A stretch of 64,000 nt of DNA from Oscillospiraceae bacterium. GTDB lineage: Bacteria > Bacillota > Clostridia > Oscillospirales > Oscillospiraceae. Below, piece by piece: positions 7,322 to 17,688 of the stretch. The stretch covers positions 2,480,001 to 2,544,000 of the forward strand of contig AP025582.1 in the NCBI GenBank assembly GCA_022846075.1, written 5' to 3'. The notes beneath the pieces were generated by a model. The model saw nothing but the letters and a program-made list of their open reading frames with translations, was not told where the DNA came from and ran no database searches. The stretch's first letter is position 1, and each line of letters starts with the position of its first letter. Position numbers and translations under genes: made by a program.

Positions 7322-8356
7322 ATGAACTACAAAGGGTATCACCATCTAAAATGGGAGGACCGCCTGAAAATCGAGGGGGCGCTGAAAACCGGGGGCAAGC
7401 CTGCGGAGATCGCGGAAATGCTGGGGGTTTGCGTCAAGACCATATACAACGAGATCAAGCGGGGCCTGTGCCTCCAGCAGAAAGAGGGATACATATTCCA
7501 GGAGGAATACTGCGCGGAGGTGGCGGAGCGGAAGTACCAGGAGCATTTAAGGGCCAAGGGGCCGGAGATCAAACTGGGCCGGGATCATGCTTTCGCCAAC
7601 TTCGTGGAGCGGAAGATCATAGAAGAACACTATTCCCCCGGGGCGGTGCTGGCCTATATCGAGGCGGCCGGCCTGGAGTTTGAAACCCATATCTGCGAAA
7701 CAACCCTTTATTCCTACATATACCGGGGGGACGTGTTCCTGGAACTGACGGAGGAACACCTGCTGTATAAAGGGGAGCGGCGGCGGGACTACGAGCAGCG
7801 GGAGCGGGCCAAAGAGGCCCCCGGGGACACCATCGAGGACAGACCGCCAGAGGTCCGGGCGCGGAATACGTTTGGACACTGGGAAATGGACAGCATTATG
7901 GGGCCGGTGGGGTCAAAGGCGGCCCTGCTGGTGCTGACCGAGCGGCTGACGCGGTGGGGGCTTGTGATCCGGGTCCCGGACCATACAGCGGAAAGCGTGG
8001 TCCGGGCGCTGAACCGGGTGGAGCGGAGGATGGGAAAGCGGTTCCGGGAAGTGTTCCGCACCATCACCGTGGACAACGGCAGCGAGTTCATGGACTGCGC
8101 CGGCCTCCAGCGATCATACCGGCTGAAAGGACCACGGACGAAAATATATTACTGCCACCCCTATTCCCCGCAAGAGCGCGGGAGCAACGAGAACATGAAC
8201 CGGATCCTGCGGCGGTGGTTCCCAAAGGGGACCAACTTCGACCAGGTGACGGAGGAGGAGGTGGCCCAGGCGGCGGAGTGGATGAACAACTATCCGCGCC
8301 GGATCCTGGGGTGGAGATCCGCCGGGGCCGTGTTCGAGGAGTACGTGGCCGCCTGA
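7322..8356 (+). CDS. IS30-family DDE transposase
   Basis: The protein is 344 aa. The N-terminal HTH is typical of IS30 (MNYKGYHHLKWEDRLKIEGA, then AEIAEMLGVCVKTIYNEIKRG). The catalytic domain follows, with the triad D190 (GHWEMDSI), D251 (VDNGSEF) and E290 (ERGSNENMNR), and the IS30 signature ENMNRILRRWFPKGTNF. All key residues are present, so it is probably active. It is the last gene before host comF and uses the same strand and codon style as the phage genes. It may be an ordinary IS or may serve as the phage's own recombinase; no other integrase is visible in this part of the prophage. Confidence 0.9.
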   Translation: MNYKGYHHLKWEDRLKIEGALKTGGKPAEIAEMLGVCVKTIYNEIKRGLCLQQKEGYIFQEEYCAEVAERKYQEHLRAKGPEIKLGRDHAFANFVERKIIEEHYSPGAVLAYIEAAGLEFETHICETTLYSYIYRGDVFLELTEEHLLYKGERRRDYEQRERAKEAPGDTIEDRPPEVRARNTFGHWEMDSIMGPVGSKAALLVLTERLTRWGLVIRVPDHTAESVVRALNRVERRMGKRFREVFRTITVDNGSEFMDCAGLQRSYRLKGPRTKIYYCHPYSPQERGSNENMNRILRRWFPKGTNFDQVTEEEVAQAAEWMNNYPRRILGWRSAGAVFEEYVAA

Positions 8357-8442
8357 AAATCTGAACAGCGGGAGCGGGACGGCCGGGGCCGGGTTTTGGC
8401 CGCCGGTGATTTTTCACGCCCTGGGATCGCCGGGAACGGGAG

Positions 8443-8473
8443 AAAAAGGCCGCTCCACCATGGTGGAGCGGCC
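8443..8473 (-). terminator. Perfect palindrome, likely comF terminator
   Basis: A 26-bp perfect palindrome (8448-8473, centre CCATGG) is followed on the minus strand by TTTTT (8447-8443). It lies 80 bp past the comF stop and marks the host side of the prophage boundary. The 8357-8447 stretch has no gene. Confidence 0.65.
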
Positions 8474-8552
8474 CAAGTATACCACACGTCAAAAATTTTT
8501 CTTGATATTTTGTAATTTATCCTTGACTTTTTCAAAAAAAGAGGAAATTCCT

Positions 8553-9197
8553 TCACCTGGCTCGGGCCAGGGCGGCACAGACCACCCCCTCCGCCCCCGC
8601 CAGACGCAGCACCTTTGCGCATTCGGAGAGGGTCGCGCCGGTGGTCACCACGTCGTCCACCAGTAGGACGGTCTTCCCCTGGACTGCCTCCGGGTCCAAA
8701 ATCGCATAGGCCCCCAGCACGTTGGCCCTGCGGGCGGCCTCACCCGTCAGGCCCGACTGGGCGGGCACCTCCCGCTTGGAGAGGGTGGACGCCACGGGCC
8801 TGTCCAGGGCCTTCCCCACCGCCCGGGCCAGCAGCTCCGCCTGGTCGTAGCCCCGGCTCCGGCGGCGCTTTTTGGACAGGGTTGGCCAGGAGACGAGGTC
8901 GAACCGGGTCCCCCGGTCGGCAAGGCACTGGGCGATGAGCGCCCCAAAGACATGGCTCCGGGCGCTCTTCCCGCCAAATTTATAGGCGTGGATGGCCTCC
9001 ACTACCCTGCCCTCGTACCGCAGGGGCGCCACGCACCCGCCGGTGAGCTCCACCGCCTTCTCCCCCGCCGCCCCGGTGAGCCACGGCAGGTCTTTCTGAC
9101 AGTCCGGGCACAGCAAAGCCCCCTTCTCCAGCAGCCCGCCGCAGAAGGGGCACTTGGGCGGGAACAGCAGGTCCCACAGAGGATCAAGCCTGCCCAT
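8553..9197 (-). CDS. comF: ComF family phosphoribosyltransferase-like protein
   Basis: The 214-aa product is related to the competence protein ComF/GntX. The N-terminus carries a zinc-ribbon pattern CPFCGG and CPDCQKD (about residues 14-40), and the C-terminus has the phosphoribosyltransferase loop VLLVDDVVTTGATL. In transformable bacteria ComF helps import single-stranded DNA. ATG 9197 overlaps the upstream ribbon-helix-helix gene by 14 bp, so the two are co-translated. The length matches the family. Confidence 0.88.
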   Translation of the reverse strand: MGRLDPLWDLLFPPKCPFCGGLLEKGALLCPDCQKDLPWLTGAAGEKAVELTGGCVAPLRYEGRVVEAIHAYKFGGKSARSHVFGALIAQCLADRGTRFDLVSWPTLSKKRRRSRGYDQAELLARAVGKALDRPVASTLSKREVPAQSGLTGEAARRANVLGAYAILDPEAVQGKTVLLVDDVVTTGATLSECAKVLRLAGAEGVVCAALARAR

Positions 9198-9375
9198 GGC
9201 CGTTCTCGTCCGGGTCGATGGGACCGTTGGCGCGCTCAAACTCCCGGATGCAGGTCGTGATAAGATGCAAGACCTGTTTATTGATGGACCGGCCCTCATA
9301 GGCCGCGATATACTTCAGCTTGTCATGGGCGGATCGCTCCATCCGCAGTCCCAGATGGGCCTCTTTCTTTTCCAC
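9184..9375 (-). CDS. Arc-family ribbon-helix-helix regulator upstream of comF
   Basis: The 63-aa protein has a beta strand AHLGLRMERSAHDKLKYIA and two helices ending RSINKQVLHLITTCIREFER, the Arc/MetJ pattern. The start is GTG 9375 with GAGGTGATTTT upstream. It overlaps comF, and an inverted repeat closely matching the prophage operators lies upstream at 9427-9445. It probably regulates its own operon. Confidence 0.75.
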   Translation of the reverse strand: MEKKEAHLGLRMERSAHDKLKYIAAYEGRSINKQVLHLITTCIREFERANGPIDPDENGHGQA

Positions 9376-9426
9376 AAAATCACCTCAAGTCCATTTTAAG
9401 GCGATTTTGTACTTATATACTTTATT

Positions 9427-9445
9427 TGTACTTGTTTTAAGTATA
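9427..9445. promoter_or_regulatory. Candidate ribbon-helix-helix operator upstream of the comF operon
   Basis: On the minus strand it reads TATACTTAAAACAAGTACA, one extra base and one change away from prophage operator site 3. A second half-site AAGTATATAAGTAC lies between it and the gene. Confidence 0.5.
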
Positions 9446-9460
9446 TAAAAATTTCATAAA

Positions 9461-9495
9461 GAGGACCGCGCGCCATTGGCGCGCGGTCCTCTTTT
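9461..9495. terminator. Bidirectional terminator between the comF operon upstream region and the TraB-like gene
   Basis: A 14-bp stem (arm GAGGACCGCGCGCC, 9461-9474 with 9478-9491) has TTTT on the plus side and an AT-rich run on the minus side. It ends the leftward TraB-like gene. Confidence 0.75.
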
Positions 9496-9503
9496 CGGTA
9501 TGC

Positions 9504-10937
9504 TCAGTCCGCGCTGACCAGCTCCACGGTGTAGCCCAGGTCGATCAAGCCCTGTACCACGCCGGTCTCGCCGATCATGTGGCCCGCGCCCACCACCAGG
9601 ATGCCGGTGTTCCCGGTGCCCTGGCTCAGATAGTCCGCGGCGTAGCGGATCATGTTGGGGTCCCGCTCGGTGAACAGCTTCACGTTGAGCTCGTCGCCGC
9701 TGTCCAACACAGCCTCCTTGTCGAACACGCCCTCGAAGGCCTCCAGGTCCCGGTCCTTCCAGGCCGTCAGCATAGCGGAGATCACATCCAGGGATTCATC
9801 GGCCCCGTCCCCGGCCTCCGCCCCGGCAGCGCCCGCCTCGTAGGTGGCGAGGCCGGCGGCCAGATATTCCTCCTGGTAGGCGTCGGACAGGCTGTTAAAA
9901 ATTTCGGACTGGTAGACGGCGCTCTCCACCCCGTCCACCGTGACGCTGTTGTTGAGGGCCTTGCTCTGGACGTACAGGTCCACCGCCCAAGCCGCGTCGC
10001 CGGTGCTCTCGTCGCTGATGCCCAGCTGGGTCAGGGACCCGGCCAACACCCAGGGCCGGTAGGCGTCGATCTCCTCCTGGGTCAGGCCCAGGCTCAGGAA
10101 AATATCGGAGACCGCCTCATAGAGCTCCGGGGAGATATGGTCGGCCAGGGTGGTGCCGTCGTCATACATCTGGAGCTGGGCGAAGGCCTCCATGTCCGCC
10201 TCCTGGGTGAAGTCCACCTCAAAGGCGGCCAGGGTGCTGGAGGTGATGGCGTCCCGCACGGACTTGTGGAGGGGGTAGACGTTGTCCCGGTCCACGTGGA
10301 TGGTGCCCAGTAAGTACAGGGTGTTGCCGTTGCCCTCGGCCTTCCACAAAAGGCCCTTGGAGCCGGCGTCCTGAAGGTCGTAGACGTTCAGCACCAGCCG
10401 CTGGGCCATCACCAGGGCCTCCTGGAGGGTGCACGCGCCGTCCAGGGCCAGGTCGCCCCCCTCCCGGCCCTTCACCACGCCAAGCGCCTCCATGCAGGCC
10501 ACGGGCCCCTCCGCCACGGCGGGGACCTCCCAGGCGGAGACCTGCTGATAGAGGGCGTTCAAAACGCCGCCCCGGGTGTGGTCCACCACCAGGGGCGCGG
10601 GCTCCCCGGCGGGGACATAGGCGGGCAGGCCCAGCAGGGCCAGCTTGTTTGCCGCGGCGGTGGTGAGGCGGTCCATCTGCTCGTCGGTGACCTCGTCCAG
10701 GATGCAGTAGTAGAAGCTGTCGTCCCACATCCCCAGGGCGTTCACCTCGCTCATGGCGTCCCAGGCCCAGGGGGCGATCTCCTGGGGGGCGGGCGTCTCG
10801 CTGATGGGCATCACGTCGCCCTGGGCGGGCTGTTCCATGGGTTCGCCGGGGGTAGCGGGCACATCCTCCGCCGCCAGGGCGGGCAGGGAGAGGGTCAGGC
10901 CCAGGGCCAGCAGCAGGGCCAGCAGTCGTTTATTCAT
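9504..10937 (-). CDS. Secreted TraB/GumN-family protein
   Basis: The protein is 477 aa. A clear signal peptide (1-22) is followed by about 170 residues with two SLH-like helical segments and a TraB/GumN domain from residue 200 to the end. The family motifs GTIH (211-214) and VVGAGHMIGETGVV near the C-terminus are present; these residues are proposed metal ligands in the related TIKI metalloproteases. It probably acts outside the membrane, possibly held at the wall by the N-terminal part. It is monocistronic, with its promoter inside the end of recD2. Confidence 0.82.
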   Translation of the reverse strand: MNKRLLALLLALGLTLSLPALAAEDVPATPGEPMEQPAQGDVMPISETPAPQEIAPWAWDAMSEVNALGMWDDSFYYCILDEVTDEQMDRLTTAAANKLALLGLPAYVPAGEPAPLVVDHTRGGVLNALYQQVSAWEVPAVAEGPVACMEALGVVKGREGGDLALDGACTLQEALVMAQRLVLNVYDLQDAGSKGLLWKAEGNGNTLYLLGTIHVDRDNVYPLHKSVRDAITSSTLAAFEVDFTQEADMEAFAQLQMYDDGTTLADHISPELYEAVSDIFLSLGLTQEEIDAYRPWVLAGSLTQLGISDESTGDAAWAVDLYVQSKALNNSVTVDGVESAVYQSEIFNSLSDAYQEEYLAAGLATYEAGAAGAEAGDGADESLDVISAMLTAWKDRDLEAFEGVFDKEAVLDSGDELNVKLFTERDPNMIRYAADYLSQGTGNTGILVVGAGHMIGETGVVQGLIDLGYTVELVSAD

Positions 10938-10968
10938 TGTCAGGCTCCTTTATCTTTATATTAGGGTC

Positions 10969-10997
10969 ATTCTACACCTTGGAGCAGTTTTTGTCAA
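10969..10997 (-). promoter_or_regulatory. Promoter of the TraB/GumN-like gene
   Basis: On the minus strand TTGACA (10997-10992) and TAGAAT (10974-10969) are separated by 17 bp. The -35 box overlaps the recD2 stop codon. Confidence 0.7.
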
Positions 10998-13219
10998 AAA
11001 GAGGAATTTTCTTCCTCCGCCAAACGGGCCCGGAGCCCGGAATAGCGTTTGGATTGTCGGTTGTTGGCGGTCATCCGGGCCACCACCCCCTCATCCCCCA
11101 CGATGACCAGCAGCTCCCTGGCCCGGGTGATGGCGGTGTAGAGCACCCCCCGGGTCAGGAGCCGGGGGGCGGTGTCCAGGGCCGTCAGGATCACCGCCCG
11201 GTACTCGCTGCCCTGGGACTTATGGACGGTGACGGCGTAGGCGGGCTCCAGCTCCCCCAGCATGTCGGGGGCGTACTCCACCAGGTGGCCGTCGAAGTCC
11301 ACGGTGATGAGCTCCCGGCGGTTGTCCACCTCCAGGATGTGGCCAATGTCGCCGTTAAATACCCCCATGCCCATCTCCAGCCCGTCCTGGGTCTTCCAGA
11401 GAATGTCGTAGTTGTTTTTCACCTGCATGACCCGGTCCCCCCGGCGGAAGATGTAGGGGCCGAATTTCCGCTCCCCCTTGTCCTCCCCGGGCGGGTTCAC
11501 GGCGGCCTGGATGGCCCGGTTCAGGCTGGCGGTGCCCCCGGCGTACTTCCGGGTGGGGGAGAGGACCTGGATCTGGTGGGAGGGGATGCCCATATTCTCC
11601 GGCAGCCGCTTCTGGATGAGCTCCACGATGGTCTCCTCGGCGTGGACCGGGTCGGGGCGGCGGAGGAAAAAGAAGTCCCGGCGGCTGTCGTTTTTCAGCT
11701 CGGGGACCTCCCCCCGGTTCACCTGGTGGGCGGAGCGGATGATGGCGCTCTCTGCGGCCTGGCGGAACACCTCGGTGAGACGCACCGTGGGCACTCGGCC
11801 AGAGCGGATGAGGTCGGACAGGAGGTTCCCCGCCCCCACGGAGGGGAGCTGGTCCGGGTCCCCCACCAGCACCAGGCGGCAGTCCTCCCGCAGGGCGGAG
11901 AGGAGGGCGGACATGAGGGAGATGTCCACCATGGAGGTCTCGTCCACGATGACGGCGTCGGCCTTCAGCGGGTCGCTTTCGTTGTGGGCGAAGGTGAGCT
12001 GGCCGGTCCTGGGGTCGAAGCGGGTCTCCAGCAGCCGGTGGATGGTGGCGGCCTCGGCGGAACACAGTTCCCCCAGCCGCTTGGCCGCCCGGCCCGTGGG
12101 GGCGGCCAGGGCGGTCTCCAGCCCCAGAGCCTCGAAGAGGGCCAGGACTCCCCGGAGGGAGGTGGTCTTGCCGGTGCCGGGGCCGCCGGTAAGGAGCATG
12201 ACCTGCCGCTGGGCGGCCAGCTCCACCGCCAACCGCTGCTGGGGGGCATAGGTGATGCCCTGGGCCTTCTCGATGCGGGAAATCAGCCCCTCCAGCCCAT
12301 CGGGAGGATACAGCTCGTTCCGGCTCATGGCTGTGATCCGCCGGGCCACCTCCACCTCGGCGTCATAGAGCGGGGCCAGATAACAGGCCTCCTCCCCCGC
12401 CACCGCCTCCTCGGTGACCGCCCCCCGGGCCGTCAGGGCGTCCAGGGCGGAATCCAGGGCCTCGGCGTCGGCCACGCCGATAAGGGCCTGGGTGGCGTAG
12501 AGCAGCTTCCCCCGGGGCAGAAATGTGTGGCCGTTGTCCAGATTGTGCTGGAGCTCAAAGGTGAGCCCCGCCTCCAGCCGCCGGGGATGGTCGGAGCCGA
12601 AGCCCAGCTCCAGGGCCAGGTCATCGGCCACGCCGAAGGCCACCGCCAGCTCCCCCTCGGTGAGAAGGTAGGGGTCGGCCCGCACCGCCTCCAGGGCCCG
12701 GTCGCCGAAGCGGCGGTAGAGGGGCATCCCCAGCTGGGGGGGCAGGCCGTGGCCGGTGAGGAAATCCAGTAGGCGGCGCATCCCCATCTGGAGGCGGAAG
12801 GCCTCCCCCATGGACAAGGCCCGCTTCCGGGTGACCCCCTTGATGGCGGTCAGCCGTTCCGGCTCATTCTCCAGCACCTCCAGGGCGTTCTCTCCGAACT
12901 CCTCCACCATCCGGCGGGCGGTGGCCATGCCGATGCCCTTGACGGCCCCGGAGGCCAGATAGTCAAAGATGGCCTTCTCCCCCGTGGGCATCCCCCGGCG
13001 GGCCACCTCGGCCTTGAACTGCTCCCCGTAGGAGGCGTGGCGGGTCCAGGCCCCCTGGACCCAGAGGCTCTCGCCGGGGGCCGCGCCGGGGATGCAGCCC
13101 ACCACGGTGACGGCCTCCTCCTCCCCCGTGTCCAGCTTGAGGACGGTGTAGCCGTTCTCCTCATTTTGATAGATGACCGTCTCCACGGTGCCTTCGATGC
13201 AGTTCATAATTTCGTCCAT
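10994..13219 (-). CDS. recD2: RecD2-type ATP-dependent DNA helicase
   Basis: The 741-aa product is an SF1B 5'-3' helicase working without RecBC in Firmicutes and linked to replication-fork and mismatch-repair functions. It has an N-terminal OB-like domain (GTVETVIYQNEENGYTVLKL), tandem helix-hairpin-helix units (GIGMATARRMVEEFG, then IKGVTRKRA), Walker A LLTGGPGTGKTTS, Walker B AVIVDETSMVD, and motif VI YTAITRARELLVIVGD near the C-terminus. ATG 13219 follows GGGAGGTGA. A longer upstream frame is rejected because it would read through the neighbouring gene and terminator. Confidence 0.93.
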   Translation of the reverse strand: MDEIMNCIEGTVETVIYQNEENGYTVLKLDTGEEEAVTVVGCIPGAAPGESLWVQGAWTRHASYGEQFKAEVARRGMPTGEKAIFDYLASGAVKGIGMATARRMVEEFGENALEVLENEPERLTAIKGVTRKRALSMGEAFRLQMGMRRLLDFLTGHGLPPQLGMPLYRRFGDRALEAVRADPYLLTEGELAVAFGVADDLALELGFGSDHPRRLEAGLTFELQHNLDNGHTFLPRGKLLYATQALIGVADAEALDSALDALTARGAVTEEAVAGEEACYLAPLYDAEVEVARRITAMSRNELYPPDGLEGLISRIEKAQGITYAPQQRLAVELAAQRQVMLLTGGPGTGKTTSLRGVLALFEALGLETALAAPTGRAAKRLGELCSAEAATIHRLLETRFDPRTGQLTFAHNESDPLKADAVIVDETSMVDISLMSALLSALREDCRLVLVGDPDQLPSVGAGNLLSDLIRSGRVPTVRLTEVFRQAAESAIIRSAHQVNRGEVPELKNDSRRDFFFLRRPDPVHAEETIVELIQKRLPENMGIPSHQIQVLSPTRKYAGGTASLNRAIQAAVNPPGEDKGERKFGPYIFRRGDRVMQVKNNYDILWKTQDGLEMGMGVFNGDIGHILEVDNRRELITVDFDGHLVEYAPDMLGELEPAYAVTVHKSQGSEYRAVILTALDTAPRLLTRGVLYTAITRARELLVIVGDEGVVARMTANNRQSKRYSGLRARLAEEENSSF

Positions 13220-13273
13220 GGGGGTCACCTCCCGTTCAGATGAGGGAGAGCCGGCCCGGCGGCCCCGCCCTCC

Positions 13274-13303
13274 AAAAAAAGACGGGCATTGTGTCAATGC
13301 CCG
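13274..13303 (-). terminator. Terminator of the 115-aa membrane protein gene
   Basis: The stem CGGGCATTG pairs with CAATGCCCG (13283-13303) and is followed on the minus strand by a T tract at 13280-13274. It overlaps the last codons of the gene. Confidence 0.85.
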
Positions 13304-13641
13304 CCTCTCGCTTTTTCCCGTATGTAGTCTGGCAGGTCGGCCGCCGGACACACGTCGATGCCCGGCTCCCGCAGGGTCAGGGCCGCGGCCACGGCCTTCC
13401 CCGCGGCGTTGAGCCCGCAGTCGGCGATGACCACCGTACCCTTGATGAGCCCGCCGCCCCGGAGCCAGAGGACCCCGGTCACCGCCTGCTCCAGATCGCC
13501 GCCGTCCCCGGTGCCGGGGACCACGCAGCAGGCCCGGCCGCCCCCCGCGGGGGTCAGGATATGGCCGAACAGGATCCAGCCCAGACTCAGCAGCCCCATC
13601 ACCGCCAGCAGGGACAGCACGATCTCCAAAATTGCCCGCAT
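13294..13641 (-). CDS. Hypothetical membrane-anchored protein (115 aa)
   Basis: One N-terminal membrane helix (residues 4-28, LEIVLSLLAVMGLLSLGWILFG) is followed by a soluble domain with alternating strands and helices (GGGLIKGTVVIADCGLN, GKAVAAALTL). This reads like a small Rossmann-like or regulatory domain. It contains four Cys, none in a clear metal motif. No family was recognised. The start ATG 13641 is clear. It may share a transcript with the membrane protein upstream at 13686. Confidence 0.6.
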   Translation of the reverse strand: MRAILEIVLSLLAVMGLLSLGWILFGHILTPAGGGRACCVVPGTGDGGDLEQAVTGVLWLRGGGLIKGTVVIADCGLNAAGKAVAAALTLREPGIDVCPAADLPDYIREKARGGH

Positions 13642-13685
13642 GATGCCTCACCTCGGGCCATTCTATGCCGGAGGGCGGCCTTTGG

Positions 13686-14171
13686 TCAAAACATGGCGGT
13701 GACGCCGTAGGTGATGCAGGAGACGATGACCCCGGCGATGCAGACGCCGGCGAAGATGGAGGGCAGGGCCTTCCGAAGGGGCATGTCCAGGAAGGCCGCC
13801 GCCAGGGCCCCCGTCCACCCGCCGGTGCCCGGCAGGGGGATGGCCACGAAGATCATCAGGCCCAGGTATTTATACTTGTTCACCTTCCGGCCCTTCAGGT
13901 GAGCCTTGCGCTCCAGGGCGTCCACCATGCCGTCCAGCCGGGGCATCCGGCGGCGCATCCACTGAAAGACCCGGCGGATATAGACCACAATGAAGGGCAG
14001 CGGGATCAGGTTGCCCAGGATGCTGGCCACCAGAGCCACGATGGGGTGGAGCCCCAGGGCCACCCCAAAGGGCAGGCCGCCCCGCAGCTCGATGACGGGG
14101 ATCATGGAGACCAGCACGGTAAAGACGAACTCCCCCGCCATGGTCTCGTTGAGCCATTGAAGCAGATCCAA
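13686..14171 (-). CDS. Small multidrug-export-like membrane protein (COG2426 type)
   Basis: The product is about 161 aa with four membrane segments and the family hallmarks VSMIPVIELRGGLPFG near the N-terminus and IPLPGTGGWTGALAA near the C-terminus. The two ELRGG and GTGGWTG motifs define this family of uncharacterised transporters; the efflux label is historical and weakly supported. TTG 14171 is chosen because GGGGGT lies 9 bp upstream. A longer frame to 14246 lacks a ribosome binding site, and ATG at 14139 is a possible alternative. Confidence 0.75.
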   Translation of the reverse strand: MDLLQWLNETMAGEFVFTVLVSMIPVIELRGGLPFGVALGLHPIVALVASILGNLIPLPFIVVYIRRVFQWMRRRMPRLDGMVDALERKAHLKGRKVNKYKYLGLMIFVAIPLPGTGGWTGALAAAFLDMPLRKALPSIFAGVCIAGVIVSCITYGVTAMF

Positions 14172-14334
14172 AACCTGGTTACCCCCTGTTGTTTGTATTG
14201 GCCCTATTGATACCACAGGAGGGAAACGCCTTTGTGGCACCGGCATAAGAGCAGGTAAAACAGCCTCTTGGGGCTATTTTACCACAGGACAGAGGGCTTT
14301 GAAATAAAGATTTTATAAAATCCGGCCGGGGCCC

Positions 14335-17157
<2,823 letters not shown>

Positions 17158-17374
17158 AGGCTTGGTTCTCCTTTTTTACTGGGACGGACTTTGGGGGAAA
17201 TAGCGGTCCTCCCGCCATTTGGCGGGGTTTTCGTCCATGTACCTCCAGATGAGCAGATAATCCGCCTGGCTCCGGATAATGTGGTCGTGGAAGCTTCTTT
17301 GCCAGAGTGGCGCGCCCGCCGCGCGGCTGCTTGCCCGCTTCATCTGTCCAACCACTGTGGATAGAGATTTGGTA

Positions 17375-17399
17375 GGCGGGCGGATAGCATCCGCCCGCC
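17375..17399. repeat. REP-like palindrome, copy 1 (inside the RAYT gene)
   Basis: Arms of 11 bp surround a central AGC; the core is GGGCGGATAGCATCCGCCC (17378-17396). It lies at the frame break of the transposase gene. Confidence 0.75.
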
Positions 17400-17541
17400 G
17401 CCTGGTCCCAGAGCCAGGATCATGTGGACGTGGTTGGGCATGATGACGTATTTGTCCACTCTTACGCCGGGGTAGTGGTTGGGAATCTCTTGGATGGCTG
17501 TGTCCACGATTTGGCCCAGGGATGTCAATAGGGGCGGGGAC

Positions 17542-17560
17542 GGGCGGATGCTATCCGCCC
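17542..17560. repeat. REP-like palindrome, copy 2 (inverted, inside the RAYT gene)
   Basis: The core GGGCGGATGCTATCCGCCC is the exact reverse complement of copy 1. It is read in frame as GADSIRP in the transposase. Confidence 0.75.
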
Positions 17561-17688
17561 CTACGGGAATCTGCCAGAACAGACACGCCCTGCCTTTGGT
17601 GCAAAGCGTAACAAAATAATACCCGGACGCCCCGTAATCATACCCTTTCAAGCGCAGGGACTTCCGCCGGGGGATATCCTCCCCCATT

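Larger units (their letters stand above)
17176..17687 (-). pseudogene. REP-associated tyrosine transposase (RAYT), frameshifted
   Basis: Translation from ATG 17687 gives a RAYT/IS200-like start (RRKSLRLKGYDYGASGYYFV, the usual entry strand), the HUH motif NHVHMIL and a catalytic-region context. The frame stops at 17340, after 115 codons. The family's C-terminal part (SFHDHIIRSQADYLLIWRYM, ending at 17176) continues in another frame, so a shift lies near 17340-17410, where a REP-like palindrome sits in the gene. RAYTs move REP palindromes. Whether a programmed or chance shift broke it cannot be told from sequence. It lies between uvrA and the aldo/keto reductase. Confidence 0.8.

Noticed and set aside
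7276-8420. Terminal inverted repeats of an IS30 insertion around the transposase
   Set aside because: The left copy is itself a perfect hairpin with a T tract that ends the XRE gene, and the right copy matches only partly; no target duplication could be seen.
8448-8473. 26-bp perfect palindrome as a phage attachment site
   Set aside because: The T tract on the minus strand and its place after comF fit a terminator; no second copy is in the window.
10937-12772. Long plus-strand open frame opposite recD2
   Set aside because: High GC gives long shadow frames; the minus frame has helicase motifs and a proper start, the plus frame only His/Gly/Val-rich sequence.
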